Source of the DNA: Sternotherus odoratus
Taxonomy: Eukaryota > Chordata > Testudines > Kinosternidae
Length of the DNA stretch: 64,000 bases
Reading direction: 5' to 3'
Assembly: GCA_032164245.1 (NCBI GenBank)
Contig: JAVMKO010000007.1
Coordinates: 5,046,371-5,110,370 of the forward strand
Position 1 is the first letter of the stretch. The number at the start of each line of letters is the position of its first letter. The translations under genes and the position numbers were made by a program. Shown one piece after another: positions 47,001 through 48,269 of this stretch. The notes beneath the pieces were generated by a model. The model saw only the letters and a program-made list of their open reading frames with translations, was not told the DNA's origin and did no database searches.

Positions 47001-47564
47001 ACATGGATCGGGTGGAAGATGGAGGCAGGTTACCTGGACTGGACAGGTGAGGAAGAGGACAGTGGGGGTGGATTATCCAGGCCGGGCAGGTGATGGGGGC
47101 AGGTTACCTAGGCTGGGCAGAGGAAGAAGAGGATGGCGGGGGGGCGGTTACCTGGGCCGGGCCAGGGCCCATTACCCAGCCCTTGTGAGCGATGGGGGCG
47201 GTTACCCGGTCGGGCTGGGGAAGGAAAAGGCGGAGGGCGGTTACCTGGGCCAGGTGGGGACTGAGGGCGGTACCCGGGCCCGGCTACCTGGGCCGGGAGG
47301 GGAGGGGAGGGGAGGGGGCCGAGGGCGGTTACCTGGGCCGGGCGGGGGGGGGGGGGGCGGGCGAGGGCGGTTACCTGGGCCGGGCGGGGGGGGGGGGCGA
47401 TTACCTGGGCCGGGCGGGGGCGGCTCGGCGGGCAGGACCCCGCGGGCCTCTCTCCGGGGCAGGGACCTCACGGGCACCGGGAAGAAGCCCCTGAGGAACA
47501 GCCCCACCCCGAGCGCCTGCACCAGGAGGCAGCCGGCGGCGAAGACCCCCGAGCGCAGCCGCAT
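4610..47564 (-). CDS. PIGG: PIGG gene, partial: coding exons 1-9 (GPI ethanolamine phosphate transferase 2)
   Basis: PIGG is the catalytic subunit that adds ethanolamine phosphate to the second mannose of the GPI anchor precursor in the endoplasmic reticulum membrane, working with PIGF (family knowledge). Nine exons were assembled from the minus strand. They join in phase through GT-AG introns of about 2.1, 3.9, 3.2, 3.3, 5.8, 10.2, 1.7 and 10.7 kb. The joined 2075 nt encode about 691 residues in the same order as mammalian and bird PIGG: an N-terminal membrane anchor, the alkaline-phosphatase-like catalytic domain, then the first membrane segments. No stop or frameshift is seen. The C-terminal multi-pass part (about 290 residues in the human protein) is absent and should lie left of position 1. 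The gene looks functional. Confidence 0.95.
5065..7330. other. PIGG: PIGG intron 8, 3' portion; one unassigned open frame
   Basis: Mostly unrecognised AT-rich intron. A minus-strand open frame at 5289-5507 (72 codons) contains LLMCHKKELLHAFCHKIVAN and QLKCVLVIIQRDGRYLEA. It looks protein-like, but it is not part of PIGG, since exons 8 and 9 join directly, and I cannot assign it to a family. A poly(T) tract lies near 6152-6167. Confidence 0.4.
7342..7938. mobile_element. Large foldback (inverted dimer) of a Penelope-like/hammerhead-like repeat
   Basis: Two arms of about 225 bp (7342-7566 and about 7685-7905) are inverted copies of each other around a loop of about 115 bp. The right arm continues to the family terminus (AGACTAACACGGCTACCTC, 7917-7935). 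The element is flanked by an 11-bp direct repeat, TCCCAACTCAG, at 7331-7341 (overlapping by the terminal G) and 7939-7949. Each arm contains the hairpin GTGGG/CCCAC next to GAAA (7848-7851 on the right arm), with a CTGATGA-like box altered to CCGACGA (7824-7830). Family name inferred, not proven. Confidence 0.7.
8689..8911. mobile_element. TA-flanked MITE (Tc1/mariner or pogo type)
   Basis: Terminal inverted repeats CAGGTGTGTCGCATCTTATG and, from the other end, CAGGCGAGTCGCATCTTAGG bound a 223-bp element flanked by TA on both sides (8687-8688 and 8912-8913). The interior holds no coding capacity. The superfamily is inferred from the TA target site. Confidence 0.75.
8925..9062 (+). repeat. Ancient amniote interspersed repeat fragment
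   Basis: The segment with ATCAGGACTGGAGCCCCATT, GGGCACTATACAGATTTAGG and CTTACAACTTAGAAATC resembles a widespread old amniote repeat (LINE 3' end or SINE). The family could not be named with certainty. Confidence 0.45.
9063..11130. other. PIGG: PIGG intron 8 interior; nothing recognised
   Basis: AT-rich intronic sequence without a recognisable exon, RNA gene or repeat family on either strand. Short poly(A) runs only (for example 10281-10292). Confidence 0.5.
11131..11708. mobile_element. hAT-type non-autonomous element with 8-bp target duplication
   Basis: The termini CAGTGGTTCTCAAACT and (inverted) CAGAGGTTCTCAAACT bound 578 bp. The flanks TGATAGTG (11123-11130) and TGATACTG (11709-11716) are an 8-bp target duplication with one mismatch, typical of hAT. 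The interior has C runs (11627-11670) and no transposase frame. Confidence 0.85.
11786..12082. mobile_element. Foldback MITE of the TGTAGACA type
   Basis: Inverted-repeat-like ends containing TGTAGACAT (near 11858) and TGTAGACAAACCCT (12062-12075) with an internal GAGCTAGC/GCTAGC pattern, as in a common turtle short DNA-element group. The superfamily was not determined. Confidence 0.5.
12315..12745. mobile_element. MITE interrupted by a later insertion
   Basis: The segment starts GACTACACTGCAGCAGGG and resumes after 12713 with GGAAGGCTCACTTCCAGCTC. Internally it has GGCTCCAGCAGAGTCTAGCC and CCCAAGCTCAGACCCAG, the pattern of a GC-rich foldback MITE. It is split at 12562-12701 by a hammerhead-like repeat that duplicated 12 bp of it. 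Confidence 0.55.
12562..12701 (-). mobile_element. Penelope-like/hammerhead-like repeat with 12-bp target duplication
   Basis: A 140-bp copy of the family. On the minus strand it has CTGACAA (12671-12677), a hairpin-like GTGGG segment, GAAA (12650-12653), the mini-hairpin GCTTATGC and the family end CACGGCTACCTC. The exact 12-bp direct repeat TCTACCTGGGCT flanks it (12550-12561, 12702-12713), showing a clean insertion into an older MITE. One core base is changed (CTGACAA instead of CTGANGA). Confidence 0.75.
12746..13640. other. PIGG: PIGG intron 8; nothing recognised
   Basis: C/T-rich then mixed sequence without a supported feature. Open frames here are low-complexity and unsupported. Confidence 0.45.
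13640..14010. repeat. LINE-like interspersed repeat fragment (family uncertain)
   Basis: The string GATATGAGCAGCGCAAGATT, then GATGTTGCAGCAATCGAGAC and CTGAGATG...GTGAGTGACAGG, resembles the antisense of an old LINE found in many vertebrate genomes. I could not settle the clade. Confidence 0.4.
14150..14640. repeat. Probable LTR-retroelement fragment with G-rich tracts
   Basis: The part around GTGGGGACCCGCATAAAA, TTACCAGCTTAGGTTAAAAC and TTGGCTGCCACCACCAA resembles a common turtle endogenous-retroelement piece. It is followed by G-rich stretches (14335-14412) and a run of about a dozen G at 14620. No intact protein is encoded. Confidence 0.4.
15257..15431. mobile_element. TA-flanked pogo/mariner-like MITE
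   Basis: The right end (inverted) reads TACCGGACCCTCGCTATAAC and the left end CACCGGCCCCCCCGCTAGAA, a decayed inverted pair. The interior repeats the theme (CGCGTTATAGTGACGCAGG). TA lies at both borders. It lies just outside PIGG exon 8. Confidence 0.6.
15778..16059 (-). CDS. PIGG: PIGG exon 8 (transmembrane segments)
   Basis: 282 nt, 94 codons, phase 0 at both ends; acceptor TTTCCTAG, donor GTGAGA. It opens with a leucine run (VLLLLLLSMPKALSSRAEFE), then VPLSPPLFSLLFYLMCLMLC, AVHVIVCTSAESLCYFCSIS and a hydrophobic helix around WLMAVGVMMLISALLCVILS. The strings AVHVIVCTSAES and CYFC match human PIGG exactly. At least three membrane helices can be seen. The exon ends LPAK, and exon 9 continues NPAVSNSSWSEL as in the human NPMHPSSRWSEL. 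Confidence 0.95.
16360..16760 (+). repeat. PIGG: G-rich degenerate minisatellite in PIGG intron 7
   Basis: The plus strand is purine/G-rich, with a loose theme of GGGATGCAGTGAGGGGGATGG and related units. It produces several long overlapping open frames on both strands, all low-complexity. The RNA strand of PIGG is C-rich here. Many short G runs could form quadruplexes on the non-template strand. Confidence 0.65.
17026..17321. mobile_element. hAT-type element, same family as 32788-33094, left end lost
   Basis: From GTGACATGCAAACTGATTTT to GGTTGTCAACCCCTGG it is collinear with 32788-33094 (GGCACTCACACTGCC; GCATTTTAATTTAATTTT; the terminal CAACCCCTG). The left terminus is degraded, and a poly(G) run of more than 20 (17090-17110) replaces part of the body. 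It lies in PIGG intron 7, beside the G-rich tract. Confidence 0.7.
17590..17705 (-). repeat. CR1-like 3' fragment abutting PIGG exon 7
   Basis: GGGAAGGGACCTCCTGGGGC, followed by ATCAAATCTACTCTCCCC, resembles the antisense of a CR1 3' end. It ends about 10 bases from the exon 7 donor. Confidence 0.45.
17715..17932 (-). CDS. PIGG: PIGG exon 7 (linker and first membrane segment)
   Basis: 218 nt, phase 1 start and phase 0 end; acceptor TTACTAG, donor GTACGA. It was located by searching for the reverse complement of the expected GFEQF...HGNWI motif. It reads DPGFEHFKIAEKSHGNWIKL, then YLEGNNSEVLLNLGKKVLKQ, YLEALKILSSSLSKQVAQYD and MYSMMVGTVIVLE. The last part begins the first luminal-to-membrane helix after the catalytic domain. 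Codons are uninterrupted and the phases fit both neighbours exactly, so the call is firm. A CR1 remnant abuts the donor side at about 17590-17705. Confidence 0.93.
17933..19225. other. PIGG: PIGG intron 6, 3' part; nothing recognised
   Basis: AT-rich intronic sequence between the exon 7 acceptor and the CR1 remnant. No exon, RNA gene or named repeat was seen. Confidence 0.5.
19230..19690 (-). mobile_element. CR1 LINE 3' fragment, antisense
   Basis: The plus strand reads as the complement of a CR1 3' region: GACTCCTGCATCCAATCCAT, ATTTAAAGACTTCAAGTGAC, CTTAGCTTCAGCTTCCAGCA and ACCCATGTAGGCACTTGTA. It is diverged and non-coding. Confidence 0.6.
19795..20215 (+). mobile_element. LTR-like repeat, copy A
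   Basis: Collinear with 22300-22732. Shared marks are AATAAA (19840-19845) in GCTAATAAATCTGTTTGTTT, GAAGCGTGTCAG, ACATATCAATTT, CTAGGGTT.TGTCTGGGAGAT and GCCAGAGGCTGAGAGTGAAC. A poly(A) signal followed by a GT-rich stretch suggests the R/U5 part of an LTR in plus orientation. Confidence 0.6.
20646..20770. repeat. Short MITE-like fragment
   Basis: AGGGCTCCTCTACACAAACA begins a fragment resembling the ends of turtle MITEs that start GGGC..GTCTACAC. Only part is preserved. Confidence 0.35.
20771..21695. other. PIGG: PIGG intron 6 between two LTR-like copies; nothing recognised
   Basis: No retroviral protein block was found here, so the two LTR-like copies do not clearly bracket an internal region. 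A hAT-like end (GTTTCGCAAACTGGAGTCC, near 21665) marks the right edge. Confidence 0.4.
21700..22732 (+). mobile_element. LTR-like repeat, copy B (longer)
   Basis: 22300-22732 is a diverged direct repeat of 19795-20215 with AATAAA at 22373-22378. The upstream part (21700-22300), with a poly(G) tract at about 22074-22086, may be its U3 region. The end AACATCACA is comparable to GAACGTCACA in copy A. No coding capacity. Confidence 0.5.
22733..23590. other. PIGG: PIGG intron 6; nothing recognised
   Basis: AT-rich intronic DNA. No exon or repeat family was recognised on either strand. Confidence 0.45.
23590..24004 (+). mobile_element. CR1 LINE 3' end, sense
   Basis: The plus-strand reading gives LIRPQLEYWVNSGCHISGKM, then EKIQRRGTKMIKGLENMTYE and HWNKLPREVVES, the C-terminal domain of CR1 ORF2. 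The 3' tail is GACTGGACTAGATGACCTCT ... TTGATTCTATGATTC. A central part is deleted, joining the KRLKKLG and GVRVFKHW blocks. Confidence 0.85.
24005..25315. other. PIGG: PIGG intron 6; nothing recognised
   Basis: No exon, RNA gene or named repeat was recognised in this AT-rich stretch. Confidence 0.45.
25316..25497 (+). mobile_element. CR1 LINE 3' terminus
   Basis: The segment with GCCAGAAGCTGGGAATGAGC, GATGGATCACTTGATGATTC and GGGCTAGATGGACCCTTGGT, ending GTTCTTATGAT, is the 3' terminus of the same CR1 subfamily as 59190-60045. Confidence 0.8.
26680..26835 (+). mobile_element. CR1 LINE 3' terminus, degraded
   Basis: GGCCACTGTCAGACAGGATA and CTGGACTATGAACCACTAGT.TGACCC match the end region of CR1 (compare 25316-25497) with many changes. 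Confidence 0.6.
26836..28132. other. PIGG: PIGG intron 6, 5' part; nothing recognised
   Basis: From the CR1 fragment to the exon 6 donor. No further exon of PIGG is missing between exons 6 and 7, as their phases join. No repeat was named. Confidence 0.45.
28133..28345 (-). CDS. PIGG: PIGG exon 6 (end of catalytic domain)
   Basis: 213 nt, phase 1 at both ends; TTCTAG acceptor, GTAAGT donor. It encodes PLKQPESVQQTDLAATLAIG, LGLPISRNSVGNIILSVIEG and KTMREQLRFLHLNGFQLSRL, ending LQENMPTYEK. The QQTD.AATLAI.LGLPIP/S segment closes the phosphatase-like fold in human PIGG (VQQTDVAATLAIALGLPIPK). The next intron is 10.2 kb and loaded with LTR and CR1 fragments. Confidence 0.95.
28346..29457. other. 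PIGG: PIGG intron 5, 3' part; nothing recognised
   Basis: AT-rich intron with a poly(A) run at about 28473-28491. No feature was supported. Confidence 0.45.
29466..30123. mobile_element. hAT-type element containing a G-rich minisatellite, 8-bp target duplication
   Basis: The left end CAGATGTGCACAAACT and the inverted right end CAGGGGTGGGCAAATTTT form a decayed inverted pair. The flanks ATTTAAAG (29458-29465) and ATCTAAAG (30124-30131) are an 8-bp duplication with one mismatch. The interior (29700-30040) is a degenerate G-rich tandem array and gives misleading Pro/Ser-rich open frames on the minus strand. Confidence 0.8.
30741..30990. mobile_element. Foldback MITE (GGCCATGTCTACA ends)
   Basis: Starts GGCCATGTCTACAGTAGCAA, has GCTCGTGTAGCTGCCCTATG and ACAGGAGAGAGCTCTCCC inside, and ends CACACCCCTGAGCAACACAG. 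This is the layout of an abundant turtle MITE; a related copy is at 52838-53133. Confidence 0.65.
31985..32480 (-). repeat. Probable LTR-retroelement fragment, antisense
   Basis: It shares the AAGATTTAATAAAGAAAAGAGAAT block with 41410-41440 and 43975-44005. On the minus strand this reads TTCTTTATTAAATCTT, and it sits in C/T-rich surroundings. Three related copies in PIGG introns point to one element family; the class is inferred. Confidence 0.4.
32788..33094. mobile_element. hAT-type non-autonomous element, 8-bp target duplication
   Basis: Termini CAGGGGTAGGCAATC and (inverted) CAGGGGTCAGCAACC bound 307 bp. The flanks GTCTAATA (32780-32787) and GTATAATA (33095-33102) are an 8-bp duplication with one mismatch. 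The body matches 17026-17321. No transposase. Confidence 0.85.
33411..33537 (+). mobile_element. Penelope-like/hammerhead-like repeat copy
   Basis: On the plus strand: CTGAAGA (33417-33423, fits CTGANGA), the hairpin GTGGGC/ACCCAT, GAAA (33442-33445), a decayed mini-hairpin, then GTTAGTCTTTAGGGTGCCAC and the family end ACACGGCTACTCCTCTGATA. The position corresponding to the lower stem III (GCTTATCC) is disrupted. Confidence 0.65.
34139..34280 (-). CDS. PIGG: PIGG exon 5 (GDHGMS metal-binding motif)
   Basis: 142 nt, phase 0 start and phase 1 end; acceptor TTGCAG, donor GTAAGT. The reading is EGESSLPNLLIVCGDHGMSE, then TGSHGGSSEEEVHTPLLFIS and SAFEKRN. GDHGMSETGSHG is the hallmark Asp/His metal-binding motif of PIGG, PIGO and PIGN. 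The exon has few in-frame start codons and does not stand out as an open frame; it was identified by homology. The phase joins exactly to exon 6, giving residue G303. Confidence 0.93.
35090..35209. mobile_element. Short hAT-like MITE (TAGGGTGAYCA ends)
   Basis: The inverted ends TAGGGTGATCA and TGGTCACCCTA bound 120 bp of the same family as 62640-62764. The flanks CCTATAGT and CTTAGAGT match at 6 of 8 positions, a decayed target duplication. Confidence 0.7.
35883..36912. mobile_element. hAT-like element, about 1 kb, with G-rich interior
   Basis: The ends CACTGGGGGAATTCTGCGCC and (inverted) TACTCCTGGGGGAATTCTAT are an inverted pair. The interior contains AT-rich sequence on the right and a purine/G-rich part at 36030-36440. 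No transposase frame. A clear target duplication was not found. Confidence 0.6.
37541..37729 (-). CDS. PIGG: PIGG exon 4 (metal-binding LGLDHIGH segment)
   Basis: 189 nt, 63 codons, phase 0 at both ends; acceptor TTCTACAAG, donor GTGAAA. It encodes VDDNVTRHLDSILKREDWDI, then LILHYLGLDHIGHLTGPNSP and a C-terminal KKIHTSLLSK. The LGLDHIGH string supplies Asp and His metal ligands in the GPI ethanolamine phosphate transferases. The match to human PIGG is near residue-for-residue. The donor GTGAAA is a little weaker than the other donors of the gene. Confidence 0.95.
37730..39706. other. PIGG: PIGG intron 3, 3' part; nothing recognised
   Basis: Intronic DNA between the exon 4 acceptor and the TA-flanked element. 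No coding or repeat feature was recognised. Confidence 0.45.
39709..40224. mobile_element. Pogo/Tigger-like TA-flanked element with internal minisatellite
   Basis: The ends CAGTGAAACCTCCATTTAAC and (inverted) CAGTAAAACCTCGATTTAAC, with GGAC following in both, bound 516 bp flanked by TA (39707-39708, 40225-40226). The centre (39843-40060) is a minisatellite of exact 40-bp period (GTGGGACCCGGGCGGGAGCC at 39861, 39901, 39941 and 39981, with a CTGGG variant at 40021). Long Pro/Gly/Arg frames here are repeat artefacts. No transposase. Confidence 0.85.
39843..40060. repeat. 40-bp-period GC minisatellite (five units)
   Basis: Five units share GACCCGGGCGGGAGCC at exact 40-bp spacing. They are nearly all G/C with many CpG sites. 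The array sits wholly inside the TA-flanked element. Confidence 0.9.
40394..40780 (+). mobile_element. Solo LTR with exact 5-bp target duplication
   Basis: 387 bp starting TGTAACAGGG and ending CCCGGTTACA, so the ends are TG...CA with a short inverted repeat TGTAAC/GTTACA. It is flanked by CATGG on both sides (40389-40393, 40781-40785). A TATA-like TATAAAA lies at 40534-40540, giving plus orientation. No internal region is attached, so this is a solo LTR left by recombination. The superfamily (endogenous retrovirus or Gypsy) is not settled. Confidence 0.85.
40979..41188 (-). CDS. PIGG: PIGG exon 3 (catalytic domain)
   Basis: 210 nt, 70 codons, phase 0 at both ends, TCTAG acceptor and GTAAGA donor. 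The peptide begins ALMTGSIPGFIDVIMNLNSP and ends FFVSDYTE, following human PIGG closely (ALMTGSLPGFVDVIRNLNSP; FFVSDYTE). The central KRIIFYGDDTWIKLFPKHF is the conserved family segment with the substrate-domain Asp pair. There are no breaks. A solo LTR (40394-40780) sits about 200 bp downstream in intron 3. Confidence 0.95.
41265..41480 (-). repeat. Probable LTR-retroelement fragment, antisense (copy 2)
   Basis: Diverged relative of 43785-44010. Shared marks are AGCCTTTGGCTCCCACCCAG, ATTCACCATATAAGTTTTAC and a GATTTATTAATAAAGAAAAA block. Close beside PIGG exon 3. Confidence 0.45.
41481..43784. other. PIGG: PIGG intron 2; nothing firm recognised
   Basis: AT-rich intron with poly(A) runs at 42559-42572 and 42711-42722. 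No exon or repeat family was assigned. Confidence 0.45.
43785..44010 (-). repeat. Probable LTR-retroelement fragment, antisense (copy 3)
   Basis: Matches 41265-41480 through CCCAGCCTTAGGTCTCCAAC, TTATTCATCATATAAAAAA, AATGAATATTTCAGATTTTA and the TTATTTAAAAAGAAAAGAGT block. Both copies lie in PIGG intron 2 in the same direction. Confidence 0.45.
44131..44335. mobile_element. Foldback MITE with AAGTCGA-rich arms
   Basis: The right end, inverted, reads AAGGGCATGTCTTCACTACG; the left end is a decayed version (GATGCCTCTTCACTACATCA). The arms are rich in ACTTAACGTC/GACGTTAAGT (44279-44310, a local palindrome). No coding capacity. Confidence 0.6.
44525..44620 (+). mobile_element. Penelope-like/hammerhead-like repeat copy
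   Basis: Plus strand: CTGATGA (44533-44539), a hairpin GTGAGC-TATA-GCCCAT with one mismatch and one wobble, GAAA (44557-44560), the mini-hairpin GCTTATGC (44561-44568), then T and G. A hammerhead needs a non-G at the last position, so this copy would not cleave. An AT-rich tandem of TTAATTCCAGTTTTT units lies just upstream (44405-44490). Confidence 0.65.
45137..45342 (-). CDS. PIGG: PIGG exon 2 (start of catalytic domain)
   Basis: 206 nt, residues about 54-122, with a TTTTAG acceptor and a GTAAGC donor. It encodes the start of the alkaline-phosphatase/sulfatase-like domain. Visible landmarks are KVVIVLIDALRDDFVFGSKG, whose first Asp is the expected metal ligand, then HSFIAEAKPPTVTMPRIK, whose Thr cluster is where this superfamily places its nucleophile. 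Both strings are almost identical to those of human PIGG. The exon starts in phase 1 and ends in phase 0. Confidence 0.95.
45384..45577 (+). mobile_element. tRNA-derived SINE with CR1-like tail
   Basis: The tRNA-like head has an A box around AGCTCAGTGGTTTGAGCA and a B box around GGTTGTGAGTTCAGTCC. A body (GGGGGCCATTTAGGGATAGG) follows, with the tail GGTTGGACTAGATCATCTCC ... TTCTATGATTC, like CR1 3' ends. It is nearly full length and lies about 40 bp beyond the exon 2 acceptor in PIGG intron 1. It is not a functional tRNA gene. Confidence 0.85.
45578..46879. other. PIGG: PIGG intron 1, middle; nothing recognised
   Basis: No exon or named repeat was recognised between the SINE and the donor-bearing minisatellite. 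Confidence 0.45.
46880..47420 (-). repeat. PIGG: GC-rich minisatellite carrying copies of the exon 1 splice donor
   Basis: The start of PIGG intron 1 is a degenerate tandem array whose unit, on the gene strand, contains CCCGGCCCAGGTAACC separated by variable C-rich spacers. The plus-strand mark (TTACCTGGGCCGGG or close) recurs more than ten times, for example at 47371, 47329, 47241, 47148 and 46957. Each good copy has a CAG|GTAA 5' splice site like that of exon 1 (47404). The array creates long open frames on both strands (Gly/Arg/Pro-rich), which are artefacts of the repeat. Runs of 9-12 G or C sit between units. Confidence 0.85.
47405..47564 (-). CDS. PIGG: PIGG exon 1 (start codon, signal anchor)
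   Basis: The ATG is at 47562-47564 (minus strand). The peptide opens MRLRSGVFAAGCLLVQALGV and runs into GLFLRGFFPVPVRS, closely matching the PIGG N-terminus, with a hydrophobic stretch at about residues 8-28 as a signal anchor. The exon is 160 nt (53 codons plus 1 nt) and ends at a GTAATC donor after CCCAG. The donor was chosen because it is the first consensus site and because its phase 1 fits the exon 2 acceptor, giving ...PGVTSNWT. The same CCCAG|GTAA string recurs further into intron 1, so longer in-frame versions of this exon are possible. The exon is very GC-rich and lies in the promoter CpG island. Confidence 0.9.
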
Positions 47565-47790
47565 CCTCGGCGCTGGGCGGGAGGGGGGGGCAGGGCAGCT
47601 CCCGTCCCGTCCGGCTCAGGGGTAGGGGGCGGGGCGGTGTCGGCCCAGCCTCCCCTCAGCCCGCGCTGCGATTGGCCAGTGACTAACCAACCGGCAGCCT
47701 CCGCCTACAAAGCACACCGAACCTCCGCGCTAAACCGGCTCGAGCCCGGAAGAGCCCTTCAGAAAACTACAACTCCCAGCAGCCTCTTCC
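47565..47790 (-). promoter_or_regulatory. PIGG promoter region in a CpG island
   Basis: Directly upstream of the PIGG ATG lies CpG-rich DNA (island about 47140-47770). It contains adjacent GC boxes (47625-47637), an inverted CCAAT box (ATTGG at 47671-47675, so CCAAT on the PIGG strand) and a ZNF143-type element (47766-47784). No TATA box is seen, as is usual for a housekeeping gene of this kind. The transcription start cannot be fixed from sequence. Confidence 0.7.
47766..47784 (+). promoter_or_regulatory. ZNF143/Staf (THAP11)-type binding element
   Basis: ACTACAACTCCCAGCAGCC matches the long ZNF143/Staf consensus ACTACAAYTCCCAGMATGC except at the last few positions. This motif is characteristic of CpG-island and often bidirectional promoters in vertebrates. 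It lies about 205 bp upstream of the PIGG start codon. Function is inferred from the motif only. Confidence 0.7.
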
Positions 47791-47960
47791 ACAGCCCCCG
47801 GCTCTAGGGAGGGGCGCAGGGATCAATCCGCGTCGCCTCCTCTCAATCTCGTAGGGAGTGGCGGGAGTCCTTGCAGCCCCTCAACAGCAGCTGCCTGGCC
47901 CAGGGCATTGGCCATGAGTGTGACTATCTAGGTTAAGGCCTAGCCTGGGGCTAGGGCCCC

Positions 47961-48056
47961 TCAGCTCCATATCCCTAAATGGCCCCCTCAGGGGTTGAAC
48001 TCACAGCCCTGGGGTTACCAGGCCCACGGTCAAACCACAGAGCCATCCCTCCCCCT
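47961..48056 (-). mobile_element. tRNA-derived SINE head, antisense, truncated
   Basis: The reverse complement reads GGCTCTGTGGTTTGACC, GGCTGTGAGTTCAACCCC and TGAGGGGGCCATTTAGGGAT, the head of the same SINE as 45384-45577. The CR1-like tail is missing. It lies about 200 bp upstream of the PIGG promoter motifs. Confidence 0.75.
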
Positions 48057-48269
48057 GCAATCTAGGCAAACCGAGTCCGGCCCAGCCACGGCGCTGCTGC
48101 TCTCCAGGGTGAAGGGAAGGAACTGGCACCCCATACCCTGGACTCTTCCTGGCCTCCAGGGAAGGGGATGGGGAAAGAAGAGTCTAGAAGACCGAGTCAG
48201 CAGTCAGCCCACCACCTTGGAATCGTCTTTCAAAGTGGATTTTGCTCAATGCAAACTGAATTCGTTTTA

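Noticed and set aside
46879..47625. Plus-strand 248-codon Gly/Arg-rich open frame
   Set aside because: It is the complement of the donor-bearing minisatellite and PIGG exon 1; its periodic sequence comes from the repeat unit.
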